DNA of 64,000 nt from Heliocidaris erythrogramma (GCA_025617745.1 CM046855.1:17081880-17145879); one strand, 5' to 3'. Counted from the stretch's first letter, positions 13,901-23,658 are shown. A program made the numbers and translations. The notes: generated by a model from the sequence alone, not told the origin.

Positions 13901-14521
13901 GAAAAATCAGAGAAGCAGATTGGTGAAAGTTTGAACGAAATCGGACAAGCAATAATGAATAACAAAATGTATTAGGGCCTACTCAGTAGGATCTTTTTCT
14001 TTTATGAGGACCTACATTAACAATATGCTATCGCCAATATATTACTGCCCCGAGGGTAAAAGCGCCTCAAATAAAACTGCAAATTAATGATATTTTTGTG
14101 TACGACAAACGGGAGAGTTGTCCACAAAAAAAAATTTGAGATTTGCATAGATGTAATGATCTCATTTTTCAAACATCCATAACTTTCTTAGTCCTTGTCC
14201 GATTTCTTTCAAACTTTCACCATCCTATTTTTCTTATTTTTCTGCGTTCACACAAATCATCTTATTACCAAGGTTGGATTGCCCTTTAACTTAAAAAGTA
14301 ATGTATTGATTAAATTAAATTATTAAACAATTCTTTTATTTCTTTATCAAACATTTCTGATTTTTCTTACAATGTAGTTTGTATTTCCAAAGAGATTCTT
14401 TTCAATTAGGATTAATTCCTAGAAATTAATTGTGATCTTATGTTTTTATTTTTCCACTTTCAGATTTCCAAGAGGTGATAGTTCTCTCCTAAAGAGATGG
14501 ATCGTGAACATGAGAAGAGAC

Positions 14522-14555
<34 letters not shown>

Positions 14556-17500
14556 AAACAGTTGAAAACTTTTCATGCATTTTCCATCATCAGACTCTGT
14601 TACTTGATATTTATTTTTTTATTGTAACTGTCTACTTTTGATTAACTTTTCCACTCCCTTCTCATTTCAGAATGTCAAACAGCGCAAGCCCCCAATACCA
14701 CGAGATACTACTCAACCACACTCTGTTTAAACAGGGTGATGACTCCAATCTTCACATTGTCGAGTGTTCAAATGAGGATCCAGCACGTGATACCTACAGA
14801 CAAGAACTCAGTACCCCGATCAAACCCAAGTCCCTTGCAGACAACACTGAATCAATGTATTTACATCCATATGCCAAAGTTACTCGTGCAATTTTATTTT
14901 CATTAATTAAACCAAAGATACTTGATGGAGATACAGTTACATGCATCTGTGATAATCATAAAACAAACAACATAGTGATGGGTACAATGACTTCGTTTTC
15001 TCTCCTTATTATGGGTTACTTTCCAGACATTGTCAAATATTATTCAGTGGAGTGAAAGGATCATTTGTAATTGAAATGAGCAAGTCCATCATCATATTCA
15101 TCTGTTTCTTAAATGATATCGATTAGACTCATAAAATTTGCTTACTAATCAAGAATCTCATATTGGACCAGCATAAAAAAAAAAGGAACACAGAGAAAGG
15201 AGCATTTGAGTCTGGTGGGAAAAATATTGTTTATGATAAAACTGTCTTATACATGTAATAGAGTTCTTAAATTTATAATGAGAGTTTACTGTCTGTAGCA
15301 TTTTGCCGGGCTATGGGGGCTTATGTAGCAATGTGACCACTGGCAATATGCACTTACATATAGTAACTATCACATTCATTGCTACTGGTACTAATACATG
15401 TATTTTGTGTGAAAAATTTGTAACTTGCCAATGCTTTGTCAGTTTCCGCAATAAAACATTATAGTTTTATTGTTCAAAGATTTTGTGAACTTTTGAATTA
15501 TTTTTGGAAAATAAACGTTGAACTTAACTATTAAATTTTTTTTTTTTCGATTCCATAAAATTTAATATAAGATTTGCCTGTAACAGTTGATAAATCTCCC
15601 TACTCCTCTCCTCTTTCTTTTCTCTTTTTTTTCCCAGTTGTGATGTATGTGTGCAATGTAAATTTATTTACAAATGTAGTAAGCTTCTCTTTGAGTTTGT
15701 GTAATGCTATGAAGAGTGACATGTGCATTGTGTGGGGGGGGGGGGGGGGGGGGTGTGTACTGTGACAAGCTTGTGCTTCATTGTTGAGCTACTAGCCTAC
15801 ATGTACATGAGGAAAAATGTCGGTGTGTATTAAGAAAGAGAAGATAAGGTTAATAATATTGATTCGAGGGCCGTTAAGCATTTGTTAAACTGGGGGGGGG
15901 GGGGGGGTGCTAAGCATGTGAACTATCATATTATTGCAAAGCTGCAGTATTGTGAAATGTATCCACTAAAACAAGTTTATATAAGAATTATCATCAAAGA
16001 CAGAGCAGGACATAAACATAACACAGTAGTAGCATGTTGAACAAAACTAAAACTTTGCAAAAAAGCAAATTAAATCAAAAGGAAAATTGTCCAATGTTTA
16101 AAGGCAAATAATATACAGTACTTGAAAAAATACCTTTATATAAATTTATATCGATAACACATTGGACAAAAAATGACAGGTTGTACAACCATATAAGTAA
16201 TATCTTTATTTTTAAATGTTTCGTTTTTGTTTTTTGTTTTTGTTTTGTATGTGATTTGTTTTTGTTTTTTCCAAGGGGGGGGGGGGGGGGGGGGTGTCAA
16301 GAAGGATGATTGCGAACAAATGAACTCGGGCTCCGATGTACCTTGAAGGAGAACTACAAAACTTAGTATCTTGGAAACGAAGTGAAATTTAACTCTTGTC
16401 TCCTGAAAGAGAACTAAAATTAAACTGTTACATGTGTTACACATTCAGTTGATGTCATTTATGTAAGGAAAATCAGACTTAAAAATGTTCAAATGATAGA
16501 CAGATGGCCCTTTTGAGAAGATCGAATATAATAGGCATTGTGACGTGCACGATCGGTAAGCTCACTGAAAAGAACGAGGACTAAGCAATATGGCGGCGTG
16601 TGCACTCGAGCGAATCTTCCAGCGGGTATTTCGAGGATACCGCGATCTGTGCGTTGTGAATGGGTATGAGCCTTCTACGTCTTTTGGAGTTCTGTGGTTG
16701 AGGCATATACGGCGACGGTGGCGTAGCTAAATGCGGCAGAGGGCAGGTGTCCCTTAATCGTGTGGTTAAAAAAAAAGAAGAAGGAAAAAGAAGAGAGAGA
16801 GAGAGAAAGGAAGGGGGAAAAGGAGCGTGAAAACAAGATTATAGGACCCCTATAAAATCCAACTCCTAAACGACGACCTTGTTAATTCCCCTTTCATCCA
16901 CCTCTATAGACCGGCATCCCATTTCCCAAATGTTTACAGTTCCCCTTCAATGCATGGACCCACGCTACGCTACTGTCAGGCAATAGATACCTCAGATGAT
17001 GTTCTCTGTAGACGCAGGAAACAAACAAACGTAAAACCAAAGAAAGCCTACCCCCTCAATAAAAAAAGTTTATATTTACTGGGGCACATGTGTCCTCTGC
17101 CCCTCCTATCAGTCGAAAGGCAATATTTAAAGAAAACGACCCTTCTCCTATGCACCTTAAGACCGCTCAGTGGCTCAACTCCCTGAAATCCCAAACCACA
17201 TACCCTACCCAATCTTCCTATTAGTTGGACCCACAATATCACAAAGTACTAATGCAGACCCCTTTCATCACATGATTTTTCCCGATCACTTTCGTGTCAT
17301 CGGAATACAATTACGCACAAAATAGATAAGAGTTATGTGGCTCTTAATTAGTAAAAGTTTACTTATGACTGACGGAAATTAAGATTTGGACATTCAGGGA
17401 ACTGCTACAGAAATATGGATAACGTTAATTTCTACTGAATTGACAATAACTGGAAAATAAAGCAAATTCTACTCATTTGACCAATGTAGATCTGTAACAA

Positions 17501-18279
17501 AAACTAATGCTACATCACAGCCCTTTAAAACCTGTTTAGGTATATTAAATAACTCATGTGCACAAAAAGAAAATAAAAGCAGAAGTTTCGAAAATGGGAG
17601 CATTAATTCCATGAAGCCACTGTATAAAAGTAATCACCAAAACAGCAATTGCCCCCCTCTCTCTCTCTCCTTCTTTATCTCTCTCTCTGTCATTGATGCA
17701 AATGTTGTTGACATGATTACCTTTTATTTTGCCTGCATCGTAGAGTTTATTTGCGATGAGATCTACCTCGGCTTTCACTCCTTCACGCACTGGGTCAAGC
17801 TCCTCGGGTTTGAAGAAATCGGGTACCATGACGCAACCCTGAGGGAAGTAAAATTAGTTTTATTGAATGTTATCCTTGTGGTTATAAGGATTGTGTGTTT
17901 CAAATAAAATCAAACTGAAGGGATGTACACCTCTTTGTAAAGGTGAGATGTCTTATGATGCAAGAACATCGACTGACGCTGAATTCAACATTAATAAATT
18001 CTGCCTCGTATTAACATTATCATCAAAGAGATCACAACATTTAACCATTTCGTTCAACCCCTTAATCTAATCAACGCGGGGTTTATATTTTTCAGAGACC
18101 TCAGAATTCATATCAGTAACTATAATTAAGCTTTGATGGGCTATCATGTCGAGGTATGTGTTTTTCCATTATTGAATTACATACTTATCTAACAAAATTA
18201 ACCAAATCAATAACGGCTATACAGGCCTACACTATGACCTACTGTACTACTACTACTAATACTACTACTACTAAAATTA

Positions 18280-18315
<36 letters not shown>

Positions 18316-18368
18316 AACTATACTACTTCTTCTACTACTAATATTAATACTACGACTATACGACTGCG

Positions 18369-18400
<32 letters not shown>

Positions 18401-18654
18401 ATGCTGCTACTACAACAACATCAAAAGTAACAAAAACGTTGGCTATCGTCTATCACACAGTAGATCATCAGTAATTTACTCAAGGTAATGAACAAGAACA
18501 CTCGTCAAGAGCGGTACATTGAACAAATCCTAAAACTAACATCTTCAAAATACTGTTTGAGTTGCTCATCGGTTAGTTGACCACGTTTCTTCTCTCCTTT
18601 CTGTGGAGGGATAGTCAGATAAATCTCTGGGTTTGCATCCTGGATAGGCGCCAT
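7329..18654 (-). CDS. Phytanoyl-CoA dioxygenase (PhyH) family protein, nine exons
   Basis: Predicted non-haem Fe(II)/2-oxoglutarate-dependent oxygenase. Exons in transcript order are 18654-18541, 17838-17721, 11925-11825, 11415-11314, 10323-10284, 9870-9776, 9340-9150, 7841-7664 and 7496-7329. They total 1107 bases, or 368 residues, with GT/AG borders and matching phases. The iron triad is visible as H157 and D159 in PWHQDNAY (split by an intron) and H252 in CVPHRS. R263 in NNIRWSLDLRWQ, eleven residues after that histidine, is the probable 2-oxoglutarate-binding arginine. The start codon lies in the context AAGATGGCG. No N-terminal targeting signal was recognised, so a peroxisomal role as in human PHYH is not supported. 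The substrate is unknown, and many PhyH relatives do not act on phytanoyl-CoA. The intron between exons 2 and 3 carries a P-like transposon. Confidence 0.93.
7664..7841 (-). CDS. PhyH exon 8
   Basis: Encodes SLTNLSNNIRWSLDLRWQRP through YENTDRHSLAK. It contains the co-substrate arginine R263 and the RWSLDLRWQ strand typical of the family. Donor gtaagt. Confidence 0.95.
7949..7996. repeat. (AAT)n microsatellite
   Basis: About 16 uninterrupted AAT units in a PhyH intron, followed by a GA-rich and poly-G stretch to about 8040. Confidence 0.95.
9150..9340 (-). CDS. PhyH exon 7 (distal histidine)
   Basis: Encodes VARKGHRKGVTAKHRCCVGG through MPYGGVLFMNNCVPHR. H252 in VPHRS is the third iron ligand. 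Longer open frames over the same DNA are shadows. Donor gtatgt. Confidence 0.93.
9776..9870 (-). CDS. PhyH exon 6
   Basis: Encodes DNAYLDPNALNVLQVTAWIP and LLDVNAKNGCMQ, the core beta strand after the HxD motif. Acceptor accag, donor gtataa. Confidence 0.93.
10284..10323 (-). CDS. PhyH exon 5 (40 bp, iron-binding histidine)
   Basis: A short exon encoding TPQNEEAVVPWHQ plus one base of the aspartate codon. H157 of the HxD iron motif is here and the Asp is completed by the next exon. Donor gtacgt. Confidence 0.9.
10499..10720. repeat. Cluster of GTCCGAGGAC interrupted palindromes in PhyH intron 4
   Basis: GTCCGAGGAC occurs twice (about 10544 and 10660) with related forms gtcctcggaa, gtcctcgaac and tcttcgg between them. 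A (TG)n tract precedes at 10503-10530. No coding potential was recognised. The function is unknown. Confidence 0.6.
10779..10859 (-). repeat. tRNA-derived SINE head or tRNA pseudogene
   Basis: Read on the - strand it contains an A-box-like TTGGTCTAGTGG and a perfect B box GGTTCGATCC, with pol III promoter spacing. The anticodon arm carries TATATATA and is not a functional tRNA. Confidence 0.65.
10940..11092. mobile_element. Short inverted-repeat element, CAGGGGTGGATCC type
   Basis: The left end CAGGGGTGGATCCAGG and the right end CCTAGATCCGCTTCTG are imperfect inverted repeats around a poly-A and poly-G core. The ends resemble those of non-autonomous hAT-like elements. No clean target duplication was found, so the superfamily is uncertain. 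Confidence 0.5.
11101..11256. mobile_element. TTAA-type MITE, about 156 bp
   Basis: The left end TTAAAGGGCTGGTCACA and right end TTTGACTAGCCCTTTA are inverted. Complementary internal arms (aacgataacaataacg / atcggaatcgttatcgg) make nearly the whole element a hairpin. TTAA is clear only on the left side (11099-11102). It lies in PhyH intron 4. Confidence 0.7.
11314..11415 (-). CDS. PhyH exon 4
   Basis: Exactly 34 codons, SFKDLWSDERLLNVMEQLIG through PVWNLRVK. Acceptor gacag, donor gtgagc. Confidence 0.93.
11515..11640. repeat. SINE 3' tail fragment
   Basis: Motifs ATATATAGCGCCTAATACAC and TCTAAGCGCTTTACAG resemble the tail of the SINE copies at 28.7 and 33.3 kb (GCGCTATATA, TTTGGAAGCGC). No tRNA head is present, so this is a truncated copy. 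Confidence 0.5.
11825..11925 (-). CDS. PhyH exon 3
   Basis: Encodes DKYESVELFQRMTYIEKEF then PGAGVLLHKTGRLPQ. The acceptor is tattag at 11926-11927. A nearer acceptor (tttcag before AGGATG) breaks the reading phase with exon 2, so the upstream one is chosen. Donor gttagt. Confidence 0.87.
12421..12882. repeat. 243-bp tandem duplication
   Basis: The unit beginning cttctgttttctctttctcg starts at 12421 and again at 12664. The two copies are nearly identical through gtgtcgacgcgagttgaggc. Copy 1 continues uninterrupted into atatactctc (12640); copy 2 is interrupted at exactly that point by the 3814-bp transposon and resumes at 16697 with gttgaggcatatac. Confidence 0.93.
13060..14530 (+). pseudogene. 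Truncated THAP-domain gene of the P-like element
   Basis: Exon 1 (13060-13127) encodes MPFCTAYNCTNRQKKGCGKT then FHR, giving the two N-terminal zinc cysteines. After donor gttagt, exon 2 (acceptor ttcag, from 14464) gives FPRGDSSLLKRWIVNMRRDN. This is the first half of a C2CH THAP DNA-binding domain. It then runs into a (TA)n microsatellite at 14525-14551, and the C-terminal Cys-His pair is not visible in frame. THAP domains of P transposases bind subterminal transposon DNA. The microsatellite seems to have replaced the rest of the exon or its donor, so the product is probably not functional. Confidence 0.8.
13850..14289. mobile_element. TTAA-flanked MITE nested in the P-like element
   Basis: About 21-bp inverted ends (TTAAAGGGAAATCCAACCTT left; AAGGTTGGATTGCCCTTTAA right, one mismatch) bound 440 bp within the THAP intron. 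TTAA at both edges suits piggyBac- or Kolobok-type integration. The interior has inverted motifs (ttggtgaaagtttgaacgaa / ttctttcaaactttcacc). No coding capacity. A decayed relative lies at 51715-52240. Confidence 0.82.
14672..15055 (+). CDS. Hypothetical 127-residue ORF inside the P-like element
   Basis: It starts just after a strong acceptor (ctcatttcag) and runs 127 residues from MSNSASPQYHEILLNH to IVKYYSVE. No family was recognised. It has several Cys/His (ECSNEDP, CICDNH) but no clear domain. A second frame over its first 60 bases (NVKQRKPPIPRDTTQPHSV) could instead be the spliced continuation of the THAP protein. Possible polyadenylation signals (AATAAA) lie at about 15450 and 15509. 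It could be a remnant of transposase or chance. Confidence 0.35.
   Translation: MSNSASPQYHEILLNHTLFKQGDDSNLHIVECSNEDPARDTYRQELSTPIKPKSLADNTESMYLHPYAKVTRAILFSLIKPKILDGDTVTCICDNHKTNNIVMGTMTSFSLLIMGYFPDIVKYYSVE
15733..16294. repeat. Three poly-G runs inside the P-like element
   Basis: Uninterrupted G tracts of about 15-20 bases occur near 15733, 15893 and 16276. The rest of 15060-16560 shows no coding exon on either strand. Confidence 0.9.
16717..16977. mobile_element. Short inverted-repeat element (GTGGCGTAGCTA type)
   Basis: The left end GGTGGCGTAGCTAAATG and right end CACGCTACGCTACTG are inverted over about 260 bp with no coding capacity. Similar ends occur at 1038 and 39553, indicating a dispersed family. 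The target duplication was not resolved. Confidence 0.55.
17721..17838 (-). CDS. PhyH exon 2
   Basis: Encodes GCVMVPDFFKPEELDPVREG through LYDAGKIK plus one base. Acceptor ctcag, donor gtaatc. The FKPEE segment is typical of the N-terminal part of the fold. Confidence 0.93.
18238..18415. repeat. (TAC)n and (CTG)n trinucleotide repeats
   Basis: Runs of ACT/CTA triplets at 18240-18365 are followed by seven CTG units at about 18377-18400, in PhyH intron 1. Confidence 0.92.
18541..18654 (-). CDS. PhyH exon 1
   Basis: Encodes residues 1-38, beginning MAPIQDANPEIYLTIPPQ and ending QYFED, phase 0, followed by the donor gttagt. The ATG is the rc of 18652-18654. Confidence 0.9.
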
Positions 18655-19796
18655 CTTAGATTTCCAAGTACCTCCAAATCAGTTTGAGAAAGAGATGATG
18701 GGGCCGTCAAAAAAAGCCGACGAAAATATCAACAAAACGACGAACAAATCTACCTTTATATATAAATGATTTTGTGCTTATACACTGATTAGCACTTTAC
18801 GCGTACAAACCTAACAACTATATGTCAAAATATGAACTTTGGAACCGCTAGGCTGATCTGTTTGTCATGTTTGTAAATAACATAATTATTTGCTGGCCTG
18901 GGATTCACTGACAAGAATTGCCGGAGCGGACGGCTCCTGTTGCACGTAATCCCTTGACCGAAATCCAAATTTACTTATGTGGCGAAAGAAAATAATGCTG
19001 ATGTAAGGAAGTTTGAACAGCCTCATTTTGATCTCTATCAAAATTTATGATCACCATATTATTGATTTGTAATAGGTACTCTCGTTCCTCCATCTCTCTC
19101 TCTCTCTTTGAACATGATCATGAAAGTTCAAAGTTCTGTTTTTATTGGTAATAAATATGTTTTAATTAGTTGGTTATATCGCCTTGTACCAATTGAGGTT
19201 CGTTTCTGTCTATATTTTTTATTGGACGTATAGCTTAAACAAACTTTTGCCGTACTTCAGTGAGAGGCGTGGAATTTTCTAGCCTTGTCGGTAAATTCGG
19301 CTAACAGCATACTGCCAAATTTGCCCCCCCCCCCCTCCCATTACAATGCTATCGGGACGCCCCCTTAACGAAACTGCTGTCAATGCCATTTTGAGACTCT
19401 ATGCTATAGGCGAAAAAAAAATCATAGCAGTATCAATGTTAAAACGACACAACCTCAGAGCTTTATATTTGCAGTGCTGAGGTAGCCCTGACATATTGGA
19501 AACCTACAGGGAACACCTATATTTTGGAAAACAATGTTATCTTTAGTCCATGTACATGATGTAGTGCTATTTTTAGCAAATGCAACAGATCAGGTTTGTT
19601 TTTAGAAGGGTAAAGCAAACTTTGCTTAGGTGTTTTGATATCAAGAGAACATGATTAAAGTGAACTCTTCATGATAGATGTACATGTATATGCAATGATA
19701 GGGCCATTTAGTATACAATGCCATTTTCCTCATATTATCCCACTCATCCAATGTACAAGGTTATAATATAACCTTGTACTCCCAAACCAATATGGT

Positions 19797-20560
19797 TATG
19801 GTGAAAACGCATAAGACGATCTGTTGAGAGTTTGGGGTACGTAGGTCAAAGGTCAAAGGTCACAGGTCAGTTTATGAAATTTCCGGTGTTAGCCTCGTTC
19901 TCGCGGTAACTCAAGAACCATTTGAGGTATGAACTTAAAACTTAGAGCTAGTATGTATTACCATTAGAAGACGATCTGATTAGATTTTGAGATACGTAGG
20001 TCAAAGGTCACAGGTCAATTTCTGAAATTGCCGGTTTTTACCTTGTTAACACTATATCCCAAGAACCATTTGATTCATTAACTTCAAACTTTGTACTACG
20101 TATCACCATAGGAAGACGATTTGATTAAATTGTGGAAAATGTAAGTCAATGGTCAAAGGTCATGGTGGTCGTTTACCATGAAATTTCAGGTTTTTGTCTT
20201 GTTAACACTCTTGAACAATTTGAGTCATTAACTTGAAACTAGTAAGCATCACGATAGTGGGACGAACTGATTATATTTTTGTTCACGTCTAGGTTCAAGG
20301 TAACAGGTCATAGAGGTCAGTATGTGAAATTAATGGGTTTTTTATCGCCATATCTCAACTATTTGTATTTATGACTAGGTGGAGATAACGTGATCATAAT
20401 CTTGGGTTATAAGGTGTAAGATGAAATGTCAAAGAGGTCAATTAACATGTAATTGTAGGTTTTTTATTCTGGTTATCACAATATTTTAAGAACAGTTTGA
20501 GCCATCAACTGAATTTAGGCGGAGGCATATAGGAGACGCAGTCGCATTCAATTTGTTACC
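19797..20560 (+). repeat. Degenerate ~150-bp tandem repeat bearing AGGTCA half-sites
   Basis: Units recognisable by agacgatctg recur near 19812, 19971 and 20115, with weaker copies to about 20560. Each carries aggtcaaaggtcacaggtca-type sequence followed by gaaattnccggt and a ttaacttnaaact motif. The first unit has four AGGTCA half-sites at 19843, 19850, 19857 and 19864, spaced exactly 7 bp, the DR1 geometry of nuclear receptors. It lies upstream of PhyH. Confidence 0.75.
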
Positions 20561-20760
20561 CTTTTGTTCCATATACGCTGTTACCGGGTAATCTACTTGT
20601 ACTTTGTAGGGCTTATAAGCCCCTACTTATTCGCATTTGAATGTCAATGGAAGTCTAGTATTTTTCATCTATTCCAATCTACATGTACACGATACCTGAT
20701 GTGTTTGCGAAGAGGACGCCACCTACGGTAACTAAAATTGGTGTTCACATTTCAAGTTTG

Positions 20761-21516
20761 TACAATTGAAGCGTTTCATTCCAAAAGGAACTAAATCCAC
20801 ATTTATTGGGGTTTTTTAAAAACTAAATTAAGGATTTTTAACTTACCACTTCCCCATGTCCACTGTTACTTTTATTTGATATATATGATAGGGTTATTAT
20901 CTTAGATTAATTCAGTCATGTTTTTGAAAATTAGGCAATGAATATTAATTTTTAAGAAATTTGTATAATTTTGAATTTCCATAGATTAAGTCCCTTTGGG
21001 AATAAAACCTAGTTGATTGTCTTTTTCTGCACATTTAAACACATTTAACAATCGAAATTCACGAAACGCATAAATATTGCCAGTAGAGTACATTTTACAT
21101 TTTTTTAGATGTTTATTTGTTGATCATATTTTTTCCCCATCTTCTCTAAAGACAGGATTTTGCAATGTTTCATTCCAAAAGGAGCTAAATCCAAAAATAT
21201 TCATAAAAAATAACAAAACTTGGTTGATCTTATCAAAAAATTTCAGTGATAATCTAGACTGGTAGCTGCACCATGATATGCGTAAAATCGTGATACATAG
21301 CTTTATGGAATGTGGTTAAATGAAGAAATCCTAATGACCATAGTAAATTTAGCTCCTTTTGGAATGAAACCTAAATTTGTAACCAATTTTTTTTTTCAGC
21401 TTTCATTTTTTTCAAATGCGATACAGTGGATTTGATTCCCATGTTGAAGATGCATATATTTATATTTAGGTCAAAAGTGGATTTAGCTCCTTTTGGAATT
21501 AAGCTCTTCAATTAAT
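20761..21516. mobile_element. Inverted-repeat element with CATTCCAAAAGGA termini
   Basis: The left end aattgaagcgtttcattcc (20764 on) is matched in inverse at the right (ending 21516) over about 38 bp with several mismatches. Two further internal copies of TTCCAAAAGGAGCTAAATCC lie at about 21173 (direct) and 21349 (inverted), so it may be two nested elements. No coding region. Confidence 0.65.
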
Positions 21517-22012
21517 GATGCTTGTTGACTGATTTTGGTCAATGAATAGAAAAGAAAGTAGATATATAGGTGAGACAAATACTTTTTTTTAACAATAGAC
21601 ACTTCTTATAATTATTTTGATGACATAGCATAATATTATGATTTATTTGAAACATCACCGACATGCTAATAAAAATTCAGCAATTAATATAGACAAATAC
21701 AAAATAACTAGTAATCATTGAAATAGAAATAATCATCGTATGTAAACACAATACTTCATAAGGGGGAACAAGTAATAATTGAAAACACACAGAAGCTAGA
21801 AAAATATACGTATGTTTAATAAATCGTGGGGAAATATAACGCTGTAGTCGAAGCGGTATATTGCAGTTAAGGTCTTACATTTCATATATATGCCACTCTA
21901 ATACAGTCGTCTCTAGGTGGACGTTATGTATTACAATTTTGATTAATTTCAAAGAAATACTTTTTCATAACAATAAATGTACAAGGCCAAACAGTGATAT
22001 TAGTCTAATGAT

Positions 22013-22987
22013 TCAGAAAAAAGGTTTGCGGTACAACCATGTGAGTTGGAATAACTCCACGTTCCGGTCAGAATGCTCTAACCACATGTATGTTTTAACC
22101 TTAATGTCTTTCCTCAACAGGATGACTTATTTCTCTCCACAGATTATCTCCAACAGGATTTCATGTTTCTCTCCTCAATTTGTTCATTATCATTGTTTTT
22201 CACCTCTCTCTCCTCAGCCACACCGGTCCACTTCATTCACAACATTTATTATATTTATTATTAGTATACTCATTCTGGTGTCAATATTTCACCTTTTTCC
22301 ATATGTATGTTTTTAACCTTAATGTCTTTCCTCAACAGGATGACTTGTTTCTCTCCATAGCTTATCTCCAACAGGATTTCATGTTTCTCTCCTCAATTTG
22401 TTTATTATCATTGTTTTTTCACCTCTCTCTCCTCAGCCACACCGGTCCTCTTCATTCACAACATTTATTATATTTATTATTAGTATACTCATTCTGGTGT
22501 CAATATTTCACCTTTTTCCATATGTATGTTTTAACCTTAATTTTCTTTCCTCAACAGGATGTTATGTTTCTCTCCACAGATTACCTACATTCCTAATCCC
22601 CCTTTTTGTTTCCAGCTTATCCAGACGGTTAATTGGTTTCTTAGTCCTATTGTTCACTTGTTTTCAATGTTTCTTTTCAACGCAGGAGTAATTTGATGTT
22701 ACTTATCTTTTCAATGCAGGTACCTTGATGTTATTTATCCTTTCAATGCAGGTACTTTGATGTTACTGTTACTATTTCTTTCTATACTAATTCCGTGATG
22801 TTATTGTTTGCCTCCATTTTAATAAGTGAATTGCCGCTTCATATATAAATTCTGCTGATTTATTCGCTCTTCTCATTCTCCTGACGACGGCCAGAGCATT
22901 CTGACCGGAACGTTATTCCAACTCACATGGTTGTACCGCAAACCTTTTTTCTGAATTACAACTTCACCATGCAAACCTTCAAATCCT
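22013..22987. mobile_element. Inverted-arm retroelement-like insertion with hammerhead-like core
   Basis: A 16-bp direct repeat (ATATTAGTCTAATGAT) flanks the insertion at 21997-22012 and 22988-23003. Arms of about 65 bp (22013-22078 and 22893-22956) are inverted copies. The right arm is preceded by CTGACGA (22881), a hairpin, then GGAAC, resembling a hammerhead core. The interior holds tandem repeats. A related right-end fragment occurs at 28509-28567. Penelope-like elements are known for inverted copies and hammerhead motifs; assignment is tentative and no reverse transcriptase is present. Confidence 0.55.
22085..22760 (+). repeat. ~218-bp tandem repeat (2.4 copies) and 33-bp repeats
   Basis: The unit containing cctcaacaggatgac starts near 22088, 22306 and 22523 (partial). 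Downstream, three units of about 33 bp with ttcaatgcaggtac and ttgatgtta occupy about 22676-22770. Open frames over this region are repeated and low complexity, so they are not called genes. Confidence 0.85.
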
Positions 22988-23658
22988 ATATTAGTCTAAT
23001 GATAGATTTATCATGTATCACAAATTATGCAGTAAACCGTGGTTAATTACAAATTACTTTGGGAGCTTTACGAGTAATAAATCACTAAAATGGTATTTAA
23101 GCCTGATGTTATCGCAGTCATATTTAATTTGAAAAATTTTGCAAATATCTTAGCCAATCATCAAGAGGATGAAATGCAATACCGAAAACCAAATATGCAC
23201 ATTAATCCATCTGCTCCTGAATTGTTGACAAACCATCAAAAGTCTTTCTGTCATGGTTTTTGTAGTACGTATTTGAGCGGCTTGAAACCGAAAATAGGGA
23301 TGTAAAGAAAGTCAACATTATAAAATCGGCAGAACGTAAAAAAAAAAAAGGGGGGGGGGGGTAGAATATTAACAATGTTAAAATGTTTAGCATGTTCCAT
23401 GCGTTATAAAACTATATACAACAATTGTTTTCTGTAATTTACATTATGATACAAAGACTCTCATTTGTAAATCGCTAATACGATTCCAACATACACTTTG
23501 GTAAGTTATCACAACTCTACAATATAATAATACTTCTTTATATCATATACATTCACCAGAAGTAGATATGTTCAGAGGAGGCGCTTTGTTTTCAAAATAT
23601 AAGACCATTATCGAAAGATTAATTTGCGAATATTTATATTTACTTGCTTGCAAGTGTG

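Larger units (their letters stand above)
12883..16696. mobile_element. P-element-like DNA transposon with THAP exons, probably non-autonomous
   Basis: A perfect 28-bp terminal inverted repeat (CACAGAACTCCAAAAG at the left) occupies 12883-12910 and 16669-16696. An 8-bp target duplication GTTGAGGC lies at 12875-12882 and 16697-16704. An imperfect subterminal inverted repeat (CGCCATcTTGgTTAGTCCT) lies at 12961-12979 and 16577-16595. Inside is a THAP domain start (13060-13127 and 14464 on). THAP domain, 8-bp duplication and subterminal repeats are the known hallmarks of P elements. hAT is the alternative, but it does not use this type of THAP domain. No RNase H-like catalytic region was recognised, so it was probably mobilised in trans. 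It sits in PhyH intron 2 and contains its own nested MITE. Identical ends suggest a fairly young insertion. Confidence 0.9.

Noticed and set aside
22180-22691. Overlapping frames with repeated transmembrane-like peptides
   Set aside because: They are translations of a 218-bp tandem repeat within a mobile element, with no start context or homology.
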